Shown here: positions 12,456-26,136 of the stretch, in pieces
How the letters are laid out: each line of letters begins with the position of its first letter
How positions within the stretch are numbered: the first letter of the stretch is position 1
DNA from: Chondrilla cf. caribensis
Taxonomy: Eukaryota > Porifera > Demospongiae > Chondrillida > Chondrillidae
Direction of reading: 5' to 3'
Length of the DNA stretch: 64,000 nt
NCBI GenBank assembly: GCA_964020155.1
Contig: OZ026547.1
Coordinates: 4,595,509-4,659,508 of the forward strand
Position numbers and translations under genes: made by a program
Notes under the pieces: generated by a model
The model's input: only the letters and a program-made list of their open reading frames with translations
Told to the model about the DNA's origin: nothing
Database searches by the model: none

Positions 12456-13490
12456 TTATTATGCAAATTGCTTATAATTATTGTAACCATTGTATATCAT
12501 ACAAAGGATTTCGAATCACTCAGCCATGAACATACGTTTTACCTTTGACAAAGCTGGCATCTCCACATCTCCTGCACATCTATAAGAGCTTTGTTCCTAA
12601 TTCCAAAGGGATATTTATTGTGCAGAAGTATGGATTCTAAAATGTTTTGTAATTGTAACTAGAATGCAACTTGCAAAACAGCTTGTCTGCATGCAGTGTA
12701 CATTATCGATAATAATTGTAATGGATTACGAATTCTTACATAACAGCAATCATTGTGGTTATCAGTTATCAGTTGCTTTATTATTAATATAATATTATAC
12801 TAAAAATTAGTATACAAAATTGCTGTTGGCCTTTTATATATTATGCCTGTTGCATGCACTGTAATGATAAGGATAATAGTATTATTTTGTATTGAAATCC
12901 AATCCTTGCATAACAGCAATATTATTATGGTTTAAAAATTATTAAAGTATTTGAGTATATATCAATCTAATATGAAATTCATACTGTATTATAGTTATTC
13001 TAATAATAATTATTTTTGACTACTATAAGCACGAATAAAATATACATAATATACAAGCTATAATGGAATCTGTAATGATGGACATTGGATGAAAGAATGT
13101 TATCACTCATAGGAATTTTGAAACTGTTGGCAGTTAAATAAATATATCTAAAAATATTTACACAAAAATCAGTCAATTGAAAGACTAATTTGGTTTCCAA
13201 TCAAGTAATGATAATTGATATGAAGTCATGTCTCTTCAGTGCTCACAGGGATAAGCCCAGCACTTGAAGTTCTTTGGTTTTGACTCCACCCACAGACTAT
13301 GAAGGGGAAAAGAACCAGGGTCAATGTGTAAGTGTGTGAGTAATTGTATGTGTGTCTGTGTGTGAGTAATTGCATGTGTGTGCCTGTGTGCATGGATGAG
13401 TGTGCATGTGTGAAGGTGAGTGTGTGTGCTAGTGGCCTGTGTTCATGTATGTGTCTCTGTGTACGTTCCCAAACAATGAAGAAGTGGAGT

Positions 13491-13493
<3 letters not shown>

Positions 13494-13566
<73 letters not shown>
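13494..13566. repeat. (TG)n microsatellite in left arm
   Basis: About 73 bp of TG; the mirror tract in the right arm (22810-22886) is slightly longer. Confidence 0.95.
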
Positions 13567-13569
<3 letters not shown>

Positions 13570-14199
13570 CTTGTGCACATATTTGTTCATATTTGCTTGC
13601 TTAGTGTTAGACCTTAATGTAAACTGTACTGTACACAGATGTACCTAGTATATGGATGGAATCAATTATGGTTAAACAGAGAATACCAACTGTCAAGAGT
13701 ATTCACTGGTAATGCATACACAGTGATATACAGAAGGTGTGGGTAGACGTGCACTGAACATGTACATATGTACAGCACTGTCAATGAAAACAGAGGAAAC
13801 AATCTTTGATGTATGTACACACACCTACCTCAACCAAAATGCCAACTGTTCCAAGAAAGCAGCACTCAGTGTTGAGATGGTTAGCAAGGAATACCGGATG
13901 GAGGTGCACTGACAAGCAGGTGTAGCATTCTGTAAACAATACACACATTTATACATGTACACATATAGATGGAATCATGTTATAATAGTTTAACAGAGTA
14001 TTCGAACTGCATAGCTCGTATGTTAACTAGTATGCGGGGGACCACACCCAATTACTAATACCCATAGGTACATAGGTACATACATAGGTAACTGACCTCT
14101 TTGGTGAAGATGAACTCGCTGTACTCTTCAGATCCACAGGAATAACAAACTCTAACGATAGGTCAGGTAGGTCTCTTTGCCGGATCTGTTCACCAGGTC

Positions 14200-14268
14200 T
14201 TTCCACCAAGTCTTTCCACTAAGTCTCTTCACCAGGTCTCTCCACCAGGTCCCTTCACCAGGTCTAAT
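14200..14268. repeat. Short minisatellite (CACCAGGTCT-based) in left arm
   Basis: Repeats of CACCAGGTCTYTTC-like units, about 14-15 bp, around five copies. The mirror copy is at 22112-22180, and the third, diverged copy near 32510-32550 has fewer units. Confidence 0.7.
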
Positions 14269-15289
14269 GTAGTGGAACACATTAGTGAATGACACACATC
14301 AACCTCTGACACATCCTTAGTTACAATATTACAATTATACACATCCCCAGAAATCTCCTCCAATACTCTTTTCAGTCCGAAGTTTGTAGAAATGAGTCTT
14401 CATAGGTTATAGAGGAAAATGATTGGTAAAGTAATCAGCAGGGTTTGGTGATGGCCAGAAGATATGGGTGTAGAGTTGGGTGATTACCAGCAGAAGTGGG
14501 TGTGGTTCAATAAGTTGGGTGGAGCTTAGTAAGAACCAAAACAGTTTGACAATGTATAATAAAATTGGGTATGACCAGCAAGGTAATGTATACATACTTG
14601 TATCCTGGTTGAGGGGAGGATCAAAGAGAAACCTGGGCAAAAATAAGCCATGTAGCACAGGTCAGTGATACAGTACAGATGACCAGACAGCTTTCATTGT
14701 TTGGATTAATCACGTGAGAACAAGGCAGGAAATTAGTAAACACATAATTGCATAATAATATGTTGCATTGGACTATGTACATATTTGCAGTAAAAATAGT
14801 CTATCATTCACCACAGGATGCATGTTGAGTGCGTGTGTGCGTGCATGTTTGTGTGCTTGCACATGCAAGAATAATATTATTGTAAGTTGCATGGCAAGAA
14901 TAAAACATTATTGCTAACAGCTTCCGGATGTGTTCTCAATTTGGGGATACATGCATACTCATATGCACACCGTTTATGAAGGTACAGTAGAAAACGGAAT
15001 ACAAGCAAGAAGAATACATGTCAAACCTGCCCAGTCTGAGAATGGAGCACACATGTAGACTTCAGATGATGACACCAACACATTACACACCAGAGTCAGC
15101 CTTGTCTCAGAAGAGAGTGACAGTGCCTTCAACAAGGTATGCAATGACCAACAGCTGATGGGGCACAACTGTAGTAGCTCTTGGTCTCATCTGCTCCTCT
15201 GTTGCATTGACTAAAGGTTTAGGAATAGGGAGAGAATTATGAAATATAAACATCTCCATATGTATAAAATATCACATAACAACACTTTT

Positions 15290-15292
<3 letters not shown>

Positions 15293-15362
<70 letters not shown>
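15293..15362. repeat. (CA)n microsatellite in left arm
   Basis: Pure CA tract of about 70 bp; the mirror in the right arm is 21019-21082. Confidence 0.95.
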
Positions 15363-15364
<2 letters not shown>

Positions 15365-15916
15365 ACACACTGAGAAAATACCACAGTAGTCACCCATTGA
15401 ACAACAAACATTTCCTCATTTAACATCATTAGTAGTAAACATGATCACCCTGGACCTTTCAGATGAAAATATAGAACATCTGACCAATTATCACAATGTT
15501 GACACACTTCTGAAGTACTATAAAATTGAGGACATAAATTGAAATGGGTTCCTTCCAACTGAGAGTCAGAGCAGCTGTTGGTGCTTATCACATCTACCAG
15601 GACATCTGGACACATTTTGTGGAAGAAGAGTTAGTTACCAAGATTGACACAAGGAGCAAGCAGTGTCTGCTATATATAGAACAAGACATTGATTCCTGTG
15701 AATGATGAAAATTAGAGCATCACCACAATTATTATGGTTGGCATATAGAATGGAAGAGATGGGTACACTGTGAAGGGTTGGAATGAGGACATTTCAGAGC
15801 CAGGATGGTGATATTCAATTACATATGCATCTTCTCCCAAATGAAAAGAAAATTGTTCCACCAACTTGCTCACTCAAAATCATATGATAATGATAATTAT
15901 ATGATAATGTACAGTA

Positions 15917-16286
15917 TACCGTAGGGAGGGAAATTTTCGCGGAAGAAAATTTCGCGAATTCGCACTGAAAATGCATTTTCGCGGTTTTAATTTCGCGACT
16001 TGCTGCCTGTGATTGTGCTTTTTTTCACGTTTTCTCTGTTCATTGACATCGATAGTCGTTCACGTGTATCGTTAAATGGCTGATCACGGTGACAACGGTA
16101 GTGTGGCGATCGGTAGGATCCTATGGCAGGAGGAACGTTTTCGATTGTACGTTCCATGAGGGTATATCATATCTATAAGGAGATCTGCTCTCGGGGTAAA
16201 TTTCGCGCAAACAAATTTTCGCGAATTTGAGCCATTCGCGAAAATAGCGAAAATTTCTCCTCGCGAAATTTTTCCGCCCTACGGTA
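15917..16286. mobile_element. TACCGTA-ended MITE with TTTTCGCG motifs (left-arm copy)
   Basis: It begins TACCGTAGGGAGGGAAATTT and ends in the inverse form (TTTCCGCCCTACGGTA). ATTTTCGCG and its complement recur through both ends. No coding capacity. The mirror copy is at 20092-20461. Confidence 0.8.
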
Positions 16287-18133
16287 TTATCAACCAATCT
16301 TGTGAGATGAAAGAAGTACTAATGATAGTGGACATATATATATATATATATATATGTACACACTAGCTATACAGGATTTGGTTCTCTAAATAAACCTCAG
16401 TTAGCCCATGAAGTATAAAAATAATACATAATCACATATCATTGATAGAGAAACTAAGAACAGAATTAATTTTAACATGAGTTAACACAATGTGATGTAA
16501 GATGGGTGCTTTTATACATTGATGACGAGCTATGGTTTAGTGTCTACTACAGGTCAATTTCCTATGCATGGAGATATCATAAGTCGGATCAATAGCTACA
16601 TGAGCATTACTTAAGGTAGTTGAAGTTGGGTGTCCCAAGTTACTTTCCTCAAATCTAATAATCTAACTCAAAATAGATGCTTTCTCTTTCAGAAATACTT
16701 CTGACAAGGGAAAATTCCAATTCTGTTCCAAATACTAGAGGAATCACCAACATTTTAGCTTTTTCTTTGATATCACGTGATCTGAGAAACAACTGAGTGT
16801 TGTCATGATTTACATACATGCACACACGCAATACACACACATGCATGTATGTATGTACACACATATATACTTGCATGTGTACACAAACACCCACATGAAC
16901 AAGCACACCAACTACATATGTGATGTGTCAAGTGGAAAGGTACCTGAACGGCTTTTGTATTTGTTACTAATAGAGTACAATGATGCATGGCCATGATTAT
17001 ACGTGTTTCGCTTCCGTATACCCTCGAGATCTAGATTTACGATCATCTTTGTACATAGTACTTGAGCGGGCATAGTGTAGAAACAGGCCATTGAAGATTT
17101 ACCTAGTTTTACATTCTAGATTGACATAGTGTAGAAACAGGCCATTGATGTATTACTGCTGTTTCTCCGTATTATGATCTGTTCTCAATTGCATCATTGT
17201 TTATTGTGCAATAATAACAGGTTCAAATCAGTTATTAGAAAGTGGAGGATCGTTTTCCTTGATACTAATATTTTCATTTGATTGATTTTTGACTTCCAAA
17301 GCTCTCACAGACATTTGAATAACATCACGTGAGGAAAATGGCTGACACCTTGTGGCATTAGAGAAAGAAGAAAAGATTTTTTATAAGATATTTTAAAGTG
17401 TAGAAGAAGTTTGCCAACCAAAATGAAGACGATGAAAAGACATGTGACCATTTAGGGGAGAACAATAATAGAGAATTGTAGCCTGGAACAAAGACTGGTG
17501 GTGGCACAAACGGGTACCCCACTCGCAATTTGCGAACTGCTGCTCACCAGGATGACGTATCAAGTTCGCCAATGAGAATATTTTTTGCCCTTGCCTTGGC
17601 AGGGACGGCATAAACGACCTTAACTGTCTGTTGCTTTTCAACCCTGTGTCCTAGGCTGTGGTCTTGGTTTCATTTTTATAACTCATCTTTATTCCTTGAT
17701 TTGAATAATGATTGGTGTTTCTCCCCGATCGATACAAAATCTAATTTAAGCATTTAAATTTGGACCAACAGAAGAGGACATTCTGCAATCTCTTTCAAAT
17801 CTGTTTTGTGGGAAACAATGAATGTTTTGCGATTGATGACGTAATGCTGTCCGTACATTAGGAAAAAACATGGCAGATTGATGCCATTACCGAGGCAACG
17901 AGATCAAAAAGGACTAAGGCATTGAATATTTTTCATCAGACTCACAGAAACCATTCTTCAGTTTGTAAGTAGTCGTTTAGGCTCATAAAAAGGAATTTGG
18001 CTAAACTCATTTTTGGTCATGTTTTGGCTATTTTTTCAATGCATACATAAGGCAGTTCAGGTACCTTTTCACTTGACATGTCACACATTTACAAACAACC
18101 ATGTTATAATAAGCACAAGCATGCACGCATGCA

Positions 18134-18244
18134 CACACACAACACGCACACAGACAACACACACACAAACACACACACCCTTTTGCATGAAGATGCTACT
18201 ATACATTGCCAAGTTCATCATACATGTTTATGTGCATAATATTA
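18134..18244. repeat. Palindrome spacer, about 110 bp
   Basis: The arms meet at AAGCACAAGCATGCACGCAT on the left and its complement starting near 18248. The spacer between them is asymmetric: a CA-rich half (18134-18180) followed by unique sequence. A real, unpaired spacer and differing arms argue against a simple hairpin read artefact. Confidence 0.85.
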
Positions 18245-20015
18245 TGCATGCGTGCATGCTTGTGCTTATTATAACATGGTTGTTTGTAAATGTGTGACAT
18301 GTCAAGTGAAAAGGTACCTGAACTGCCTTATGTATGCATTGAAAAAATAGCCAAAACATGACCAAAAATGAGTTTAGCCAAATTCCTTTTTATGAGCCTA
18401 AACGACTACTTACAAACTGAAGAATGGTTTCTGTGAGTCTGATGAAAAATATTCAATGCCTTAGTCCTTTTTGATCTCGTTGCCTCGGTAATGGCATCAA
18501 TCTGCCATGTTTTTTCCTAATGTACGGACAGCATTACGTCATCAATCGCAAAACATTCATTGTTTCCCACAAAACAGATTTGAAAGAGATTGCAGAATGT
18601 CCTCTTCTGTTGGTCCAAATTTAAATGCTTAAATTAGATTTTGTATCGATCGGGGAGAAACACCAATCATTATTCAAATCAAGGAATAAAGATGAGTTAT
18701 AAAAATGAAACCAAGACCACAGCCTAGGACACAGGGTTGAAAAGCAACAGACAGTTAAGGTCGTTTATGCCGTCCCTGCCAAGGCAAGGGCAAAAAATAT
18801 TCTCATTGGCGAACTTGATACGTCATCCTGGTGAGCAGCAGTTCGCAAATTGCGAGTGGGGTACCCGTTTGTGCCACCACCAGTCTTTGTTCCAGGCTAC
18901 AATTCTCTATTATTGTTCTCCCCTAAATGGTCACATGTCTTTTCATCGTCTTCATTTTGGTTGGCAAACTTCTTCTACACTTTAAAATATCTTATAAAAA
19001 ATCTTTTCTTCTTTCTCTAATGCCACAAGGTGTCAGCCATTTTCCTCACGTGATGTTATTCAAATGTCTGTGAGAGCTTTGGAAGTCAAAAATCAATCAA
19101 ATGAAAATATTAGTATCAAGGAAAACGATCCTCCACTTTCTAATAACTGATTTGAACCTGTTATTATTGCACAATAAACAATGATGCAATTGAGAACAGA
19201 TCATAATACGGAGAAACAGCAGTAATACATCAATGGCCTGTTTCTACACTATGTCAATCTAGAATGTAAAACTAGGTAAATCTTCAATGGCCTGTTTCTA
19301 CACTATGCCCGCTCAAGTACTATGTACAAAGATGATCGTAAATCTAGATCTCGAGGGTATACGGAAGCGAAACACGTATAATCATGGCCATGCATCATTG
19401 TACTCTATTAGTAACAAATACAAAAGCCGTTCAGGTACCTTTCCACTTGACACATCACATATGTAGTTGGTGTGCTTGTTCATGTGGGTGTTTGTGTACA
19501 CATGCAAGTATATATGTGTGTACATACATACATGCATGTGTGTGTATTGCGTGTGTGCATGTATGTAAATCATGACAACACTCAGTTGTTTCTCAGATCA
19601 CGTGATATCAAAGAAAAAGCTAAAATGTTGGTGATTCCTCTAGTATTTGGAACAGAATTGGAATTTTCCCTTGTCAGAAGTATTTCTGAAAGAGAAAGCA
19701 TCTATTTTGAGTTAGATTATTAGATTTGAGGAAAGTAACTTGGGACACCCAACTTCAACTACCTTAAGTAATGCTCATGTAGCTATTGATCCGACTTATG
19801 ATATCTCCATGCATAGGAAATTGACCTGTAGTAGACACTAAACCATAGCTCGTCATCAATGTATAAAAGCACCCATCTTACATCACATTGTGTTAACTCA
19901 TGTTAAAATTAATTCTGTTCTTAGTTTCTCTATCAATGATATGTGATTATGTATTATTTTTATACTTCATGGGCTAACTGAGGTTTATTTAGAGAACCAA
20001 ATCCTGTATAGCTAG

Positions 20016-20046
<31 letters not shown>

Positions 20047-20091
20047 GTCCACTATCATTAGTACTTCTTTCATCTCACAAGATTGGTTGAT

Positions 20092-20461
20092 AATACCGTA
20101 GGGCGGAAAAATTTCGCGAGGAGAAATTTTCGCTATTTTCGCGAATGGCTCAAATTCGCGAAAATTTGTTTGCGCGAAATTTACCCCGAGAGCAGATCTC
20201 CTTATAGATATGATATACCCTCATGGAACGTACAATCGAAAACGTTCCTCCTGCCATAGGATCCTACCGATCGCCACACTACCGTTGTCACCGTGATCAG
20301 CCATTTAACGATACACGTGAACGACTATCGATGTCAATGAACAGAGAAAACGTGAAAAAAAGCACAATCACAGGCAGCAAGTCGCGAAATTAAAACCGCG
20401 AAAATGCATTTTCAGTGCGAATTCGCGAAATTTTCTTCCGCGAAAATTTCCCTCCCTACGG
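20092..20461. mobile_element. TACCGTA-ended MITE (right-arm copy)
   Basis: Mirror image of the element at 15917-16286. It is absent from the third copy because that copy covers only the outer arm. Confidence 0.8.
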
Positions 20462-21016
20462 TATACTGTACATTATCATATAATTATCATTATCATATGA
20501 TTTTGAGTGAGCAAGTTGGTGGAACAATTTTCTTTTCATTTGGGAGAAGATGCATATGTAATTGAATATCACCATCCTGGCTCTGAAATGTCCTCATTCC
20601 AACCCTTCACAGTGTACCCATCTCTTCCATTCTATATGCCAACCATAATAATTGTGGTGATGCTCTAATTTTCATCATTCACAGGAATCAATGTCTTGTT
20701 CTATATATAGCAGACACTGCTTGCTCCTTGTGTCAATCTTGGTAACTAACTCTTCTTCCACAAAATGTGTCCAGATGTCCTGGTAGATGTGATAAGCACC
20801 AACAGCTGCTCTGACTCTCAGTTGGAAGGAACCCATTTCAATTTATGTCCTCAATTTTATAGTACTTCAGAAGTGTGTCAACATTGTGATAATTGGTCAG
20901 ATGTTCTATATTTTCATCTGAAAGGTCCAGGGTGATCATGTTTACTACTAATGATGTTAAATGAGGAAATGTTTGTTGTTCAATGGGTGACTACTGTGGT
21001 ATTTTCTCAGTGTGTA

Positions 21017-21018
<2 letters not shown>

Positions 21019-21082
<64 letters not shown>
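21019..21082. repeat. (TG)n microsatellite in right arm
   Basis: Shorter by several bases than its mirror at 15293-15362; one extra T precedes the tract. Confidence 0.95.
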
Positions 21083-21085
<3 letters not shown>

Positions 21086-22805
21086 AAAAGTGTTGTTATG
21101 TGATATTTTATACATATGGAGATGTTTATATTTCATAATTCTCTCCCTATTCCTAAACCTTTAGTCAATGCAACAGAGGAGCAGATGAGACCAAGAGCTA
21201 CTACAGTTGTGCCCCATCAGCTGTTGGTCATTGCATACCTTGTTGAAGGCACTGTCACTCTCTTCTGAGACAAGGCTGACTCTGGTGTGTAATGTGTTGG
21301 TGTCATCATCTGAAGTCTACATGTGTGCTCCATTCTCAGACTGGGCAGGTTTGACATGTATTCTTCTTGCTTGTATTCCGTTTTCTACTGTACCTTCATA
21401 AACGGTGTGCATATGAGTATGCATGTATCCCCAAATTGAGAACACATCCGGAAGCTGTTAGCAATAATGTTTTATTCTTGCCATGCAACTTACAATAATA
21501 TTATTCTTGCATGTGCAAGCACACAAACATGCACGCACACACGCACTCAACATGCATCCTGTGGTGAATGATAGACTATTTTTACTGCAAATATGTACAT
21601 AGTCCAATGCAACATATTATTATGCAATTATGTGTTTACTAATTTCCTGCCTTGTTCTCACGTGATTAATCCAAACAATGAAAGCTGTCTGGTCATCTGT
21701 ACTGTATCACTGACCTGTGCTACATGGCTTATTTTTGCCCAGGTTTCTCTTTGATCCTCCCCTCAACCAGGATACAAGTATGTATACATTACCTTGCTGG
21801 TCATACCCAATTTTATTATACATTGTCAAACTGTTTTGGTTCTTACTAAGCTCCACCCAACTTATTGAACCACACCCACTTCTGCTGGTAATCACCCAAC
21901 TCTACACCCATATCTTCTGGCCATCACCAAACCCTGCTGATTACTTTACCAATCATTTTCCTCTATAACCTATGAAGACTCATTTCTACAAACTTCGGAC
22001 TGAAAAGAGTATTGGAGGAGATTTCTGGGGATGTGTATAATTGTAATATTGTAACTAAGGATGTGTCAGAGGTTGATGTGTGTCATTCACTAATGTGTTC
22101 CACTACATTAGACCTGGTGAAGGGACCTGGTGGAGAGACCTGGTGAAGAGACTTAGTGGAAAGACTTGGTGGAAAGACCTGGTGAACAGATCCGGCAAAG
22201 AGACCTACCTGACCTATCGTTAGAGTTTGTTATTCCTGTGGATCTGAAGAGTACAGCGAGTTCATCTTCACCAAAGAGGTCAGTTACCTATGTATGTACC
22301 TATGTACCTATGGGTATTAGTAATTGGGTGTGGTCCCCCGCATACTAGTTAACATACGAGCTATGCAGTTCGAATACTCTGTTAAACTATTATAACATGA
22401 TTCCATCCATATGTGTACATGTATAAATGTGTGTATTGTTTACAGAATGCTACACCTGCTTGTCAGTGCACCTCCATCCGGTATTCCTTGCTAACCATCT
22501 CAACACTGAGTGCTGCTTTCTTGGAACAGTTGGCATTTTGGTTGAGGTAGGTGTGTGTACATACATCAAAGATTGTTTCCTCTGTTTTCATTGACAGTGC
22601 TGTACATATGTACATGTTCAGTGCACGTCTACCCACACCTTCTGTATATCACTGTGTATGCATTACCAGTGAATACTCTTGACAGTTGGTATTCTCTGTT
22701 TAACCATAATTGATTCCATCCATATACTAGGTACATCTGTGTACAGTACAGTTTACATTAAGGTCTAACACTAAGCAAGCAAATATGAACAAATATGTGC
22801 ACAAG

Positions 22806-22809
<4 letters not shown>

Positions 22810-22886
<77 letters not shown>
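22810..22886. repeat. (CA)n microsatellite in right arm
   Basis: Mirror of 13494-13566. The ORFs of alternating Cys-Val are repeat translations. Confidence 0.95.
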
Positions 22887-22888
<2 letters not shown>

Positions 22889-24163
22889 ACTCCACTTCTT
22901 CATTGTTTGGGAACGTACACAGAGACACATACATGAACACAGGCCACTAGCACACACACTCACCTTCACACATGCACACTCATCCATGCACACAGGCACA
23001 CACATGCAATTACTCACACACAGACACACATACAATTACTCACACACTTACACATTGACCCTGGTTCTTTTCCCCTTCATAGTCTGTGGGTGGAGTCAAA
23101 ACCAAAGAACTTCAAGTGCTGGGCTTATCCCTGTGAGCACTGAAGAGACATGACTTCATATCAATTATCATTACTTGATTGGAAACCAAATTAGTCTTTC
23201 AATTGACTGATTTTTGTGTAAATATTTTTAGATATATTTATTTAACTGCCAACAGTTTCAAAATTCCTATGAGTGATAACATTCTTTCATCCAATGTCCA
23301 TCATTACAGATTCCATTATAGCTTGTATATTATGTATATTTTATTCGTGCTTATAGTAGTCAAAAATAATTATTATTAGAATAACTATAATACAGTATGA
23401 ATTTCATATTAGATTGATATATACTCAAATACTTTAATAATTTTTAAACCATAATAATATTGCTGTTATGCAAGGATTGGATTTCAATACAAAATAATAC
23501 TATTATCCTTATCATTACAGTGCATGCAACAGGCATAATATATAAAAGGCCAACAGCAATTTTGTATACTAATTTTTAGTATAATATTATATTAATAATA
23601 AAGCAACTGATAACTGATAACCACAATGATTGCTGTTATGTAAGAATTCGTAATCCATTACAATTATTATCGATAATGTACACTGCATGCAGACAAGCTG
23701 TTTTGCAAGTTGCATTCTAGTTACAATTACAAAACATTTTAGAATCCATACTTCTGCACAATAAATATCCCTTTGGAATTAGGAACAAAGCTCTTATAGA
23801 TGTGCAGGAGATGTGGAGATGCCAGCTTTGTCAAAGGTAAAACGTATGTTCATGGCTGAGTGATTCGAAATCCTTTGTATGATATACAATGGTTACAATA
23901 ATTATAAGCAATTTGCATATTATCATTAAAGTATATATAATTCCTTACAATAATATTATAATAATAATATTATCATTGATAATATACAGCGCATACAGCA
24001 GACAAGCTGGTATACATAGAATAATAGGCCAACATCAATTTTTAGGATATAATTTTAAAATTAACATAGCAACTGATAACAATAACCACAATGACTAAAA
24101 GTAATGAGGCATGCAATCATGGTGATGTTGTTTGTGGTTTAAACTAAAAAGATTCTGAAATGA

Positions 24164-25945
24164 TTAACTATCAGTCTGAGAGTACACCATCCAAACATCT
24201 GTTCTTGGTACTTCATTTTGAAGGCTGTAGTGTACATCACACATCTTAACATGTTCCTCATCTTCATCCCAGTAATGCATTGCTTCATTATCATCAAAAC
24301 ACTTTCTTCCATCAAATGCAAGAAAGTTGTGAATATCAAACTTTTCCTTCCTGCAACAAATAAAAGGATTAGAATTACATAGAGGAAGATCAGTACCACT
24401 GTACACAGCTCTTCTTACCTTATTGTGGAGCTATTGAAACCTGGTAGGACACTCATGTCCAACAGATCCTTGTGGTCCATGGAGAGGGACATGGTTTGTA
24501 TGCCACTCTCCGTGGCTAGTGTCAACAAACCAGGTAGATGCTTCATAGCATGTTCAGAGCAGACATAACCTCTCAACTCTGATCCATGACAACTGATCAA
24601 GCAGTAAACATCAAGGATGAGCTGTAGATGAAGCACAATAAAGTAAATAAAGAATGTCCTAAAGTACCGAAAGGAGAAGATACTAACCACTAGTATGTAA
24701 AAAAATGTGTTCTCACCTTAGGACCCAAGCGGATCAGGCAATCTCCCAATGGCTTCATCCACTCAAGATCAGAAGCATCTCCTACCCGGCAGTGGAGAGC
24801 AGTAGAGGATGCTTGATACTGTATACAACACTGAATCGCATTGTTGGCTTCCTGTGAACCTGTGTTTGAATAACAAACAGTAAACATGAAACACATAACA
24901 ACTGTTACATAATGACAATGTACAGTTGGACCAGATGAACTGACACAGTGTAGTGTGATCACAAGGTGGACAAGCAGGCATGTGTACATGGACACATCAT
25001 GGGATACTCACATAGACAGTATGCATAATATAGAGAATGTCCATGTATTACATACACATTGTCATCATTATAAATATTCATACTCAGTGATGACAATACA
25101 AATGTCAATATATATTACACTCACAGAGAGAAATAATATTTATTACGATTGATGAAATACTTTAACCACTACACATACAATATACAACTGGTACTCTGAT
25201 AAAAATGTTAGAAAAAGTTACAACTCCATCAAATTGCCACATTTACAATTCACTTGGTATAAACATACACATTACAACTCACCTGGTCGGATGGTATCAT
25301 ACACTATGGTCATCGACTCCTTGCAATGTCTCTTAGATACAGCTTGTGTTATACGTGACATGAACTGGTCTCCAAAGATGGTTGAGGAATAACTACCTAT
25401 GTATAACATCCTCAATTTGGTGGCAATCAATGTGTCCTCCACAGGTTTCCATTTCTTATCATCAAACACTACATTGCCATCATCCTGTTAGTATAAGACA
25501 AAATGTACATGATCAGTAATGAACACTACTATTATAACCTCATTCAATGGATATTTGCACAAATTAAACACTATTTACTACAATGGACATAAGGCATACA
25601 CTCCATGCAAAGTGTATACAGCACATACATGCCATTCAATTAGAAATGATCCTAGTTTTATAGTTGGCTTTGTGATACTTAGACATCTCCACTACAAGAC
25701 AAAGTTTGTGATTGTGATGATACAACAGTAATTAGGATACGTAATGCAAGTGTAATTACTGTCAATAGCACACTACTGTGAGTGTAGTAGGATCGAACCT
25801 AGTTCAATTGTAGTTGTGGTGTTATTTTCTCAAAGTAGTAGTAGTTTACACTTGTAAAATTACAAAAATCTAATTTGCCCGTACGAACCTCATACTACCA
25901 TATGCACTTTTGATAAACTGACAAAGTCAATCATCCTTATGTGTA

Positions 25946-26003
<58 letters not shown>

Positions 26004-26085
26004 TGTGTGTGTGTGTGCATGCGTGCGTGTGTATATATTGTGTGTGTGTGTGTGCGTGTGTGCGCGCACGTGTGTGTGTGTGTAC

Positions 26086-26136
<51 letters not shown>

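Larger units (their letters stand above)
12461..18133. repeat. Left arm of a 5.7-kb-arm inverted repeat (palindrome)
   Basis: The reverse complement of this arm is 18245-23918; paired coordinates sum to about 36,378 across the arm. Similarity stops abruptly at 12461/23918. The arms are near-identical but not perfect: there is a base difference near 13970/22411, and the TG/CA tract lengths differ (about 70 bp at 15293 against about 64 bp at 21019). It contains microsatellites, a MITE, a (TA)n run (16327-16354) and a 15-bp-like minisatellite. No ORF in it resembles a known protein; the 82-aa ORF at 17393-17641 is open in both arms but unrecognised. Confidence 0.93.
18245..23918. repeat. Right arm of the palindrome
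   Basis: Reverse complement of 12461-18133. Its outer part (about 20980-23918) is also present in direct orientation at about 31265-33760, clearly more diverged (roughly 90% by eye). The inner part (18245-20980) has no third copy in the window. An exon-like block, 22446-22551 (AG before, GTAGGT after), is conserved in all three copies but encodes nothing I recognise. Confidence 0.93.

Noticed and set aside
17393..18985. 82-aa ORF present in both palindrome arms
   Set aside because: Being open in both arms is automatic given near-identity. No domain, no exon signals, and no third copy to test conservation.
12461..23918. Palindrome as one large foldback transposon
   Set aside because: No target duplication or transposase seen, and the arm contains unrelated MITEs and microsatellites and continues into NLR-linked DNA, so segmental duplication fits better.
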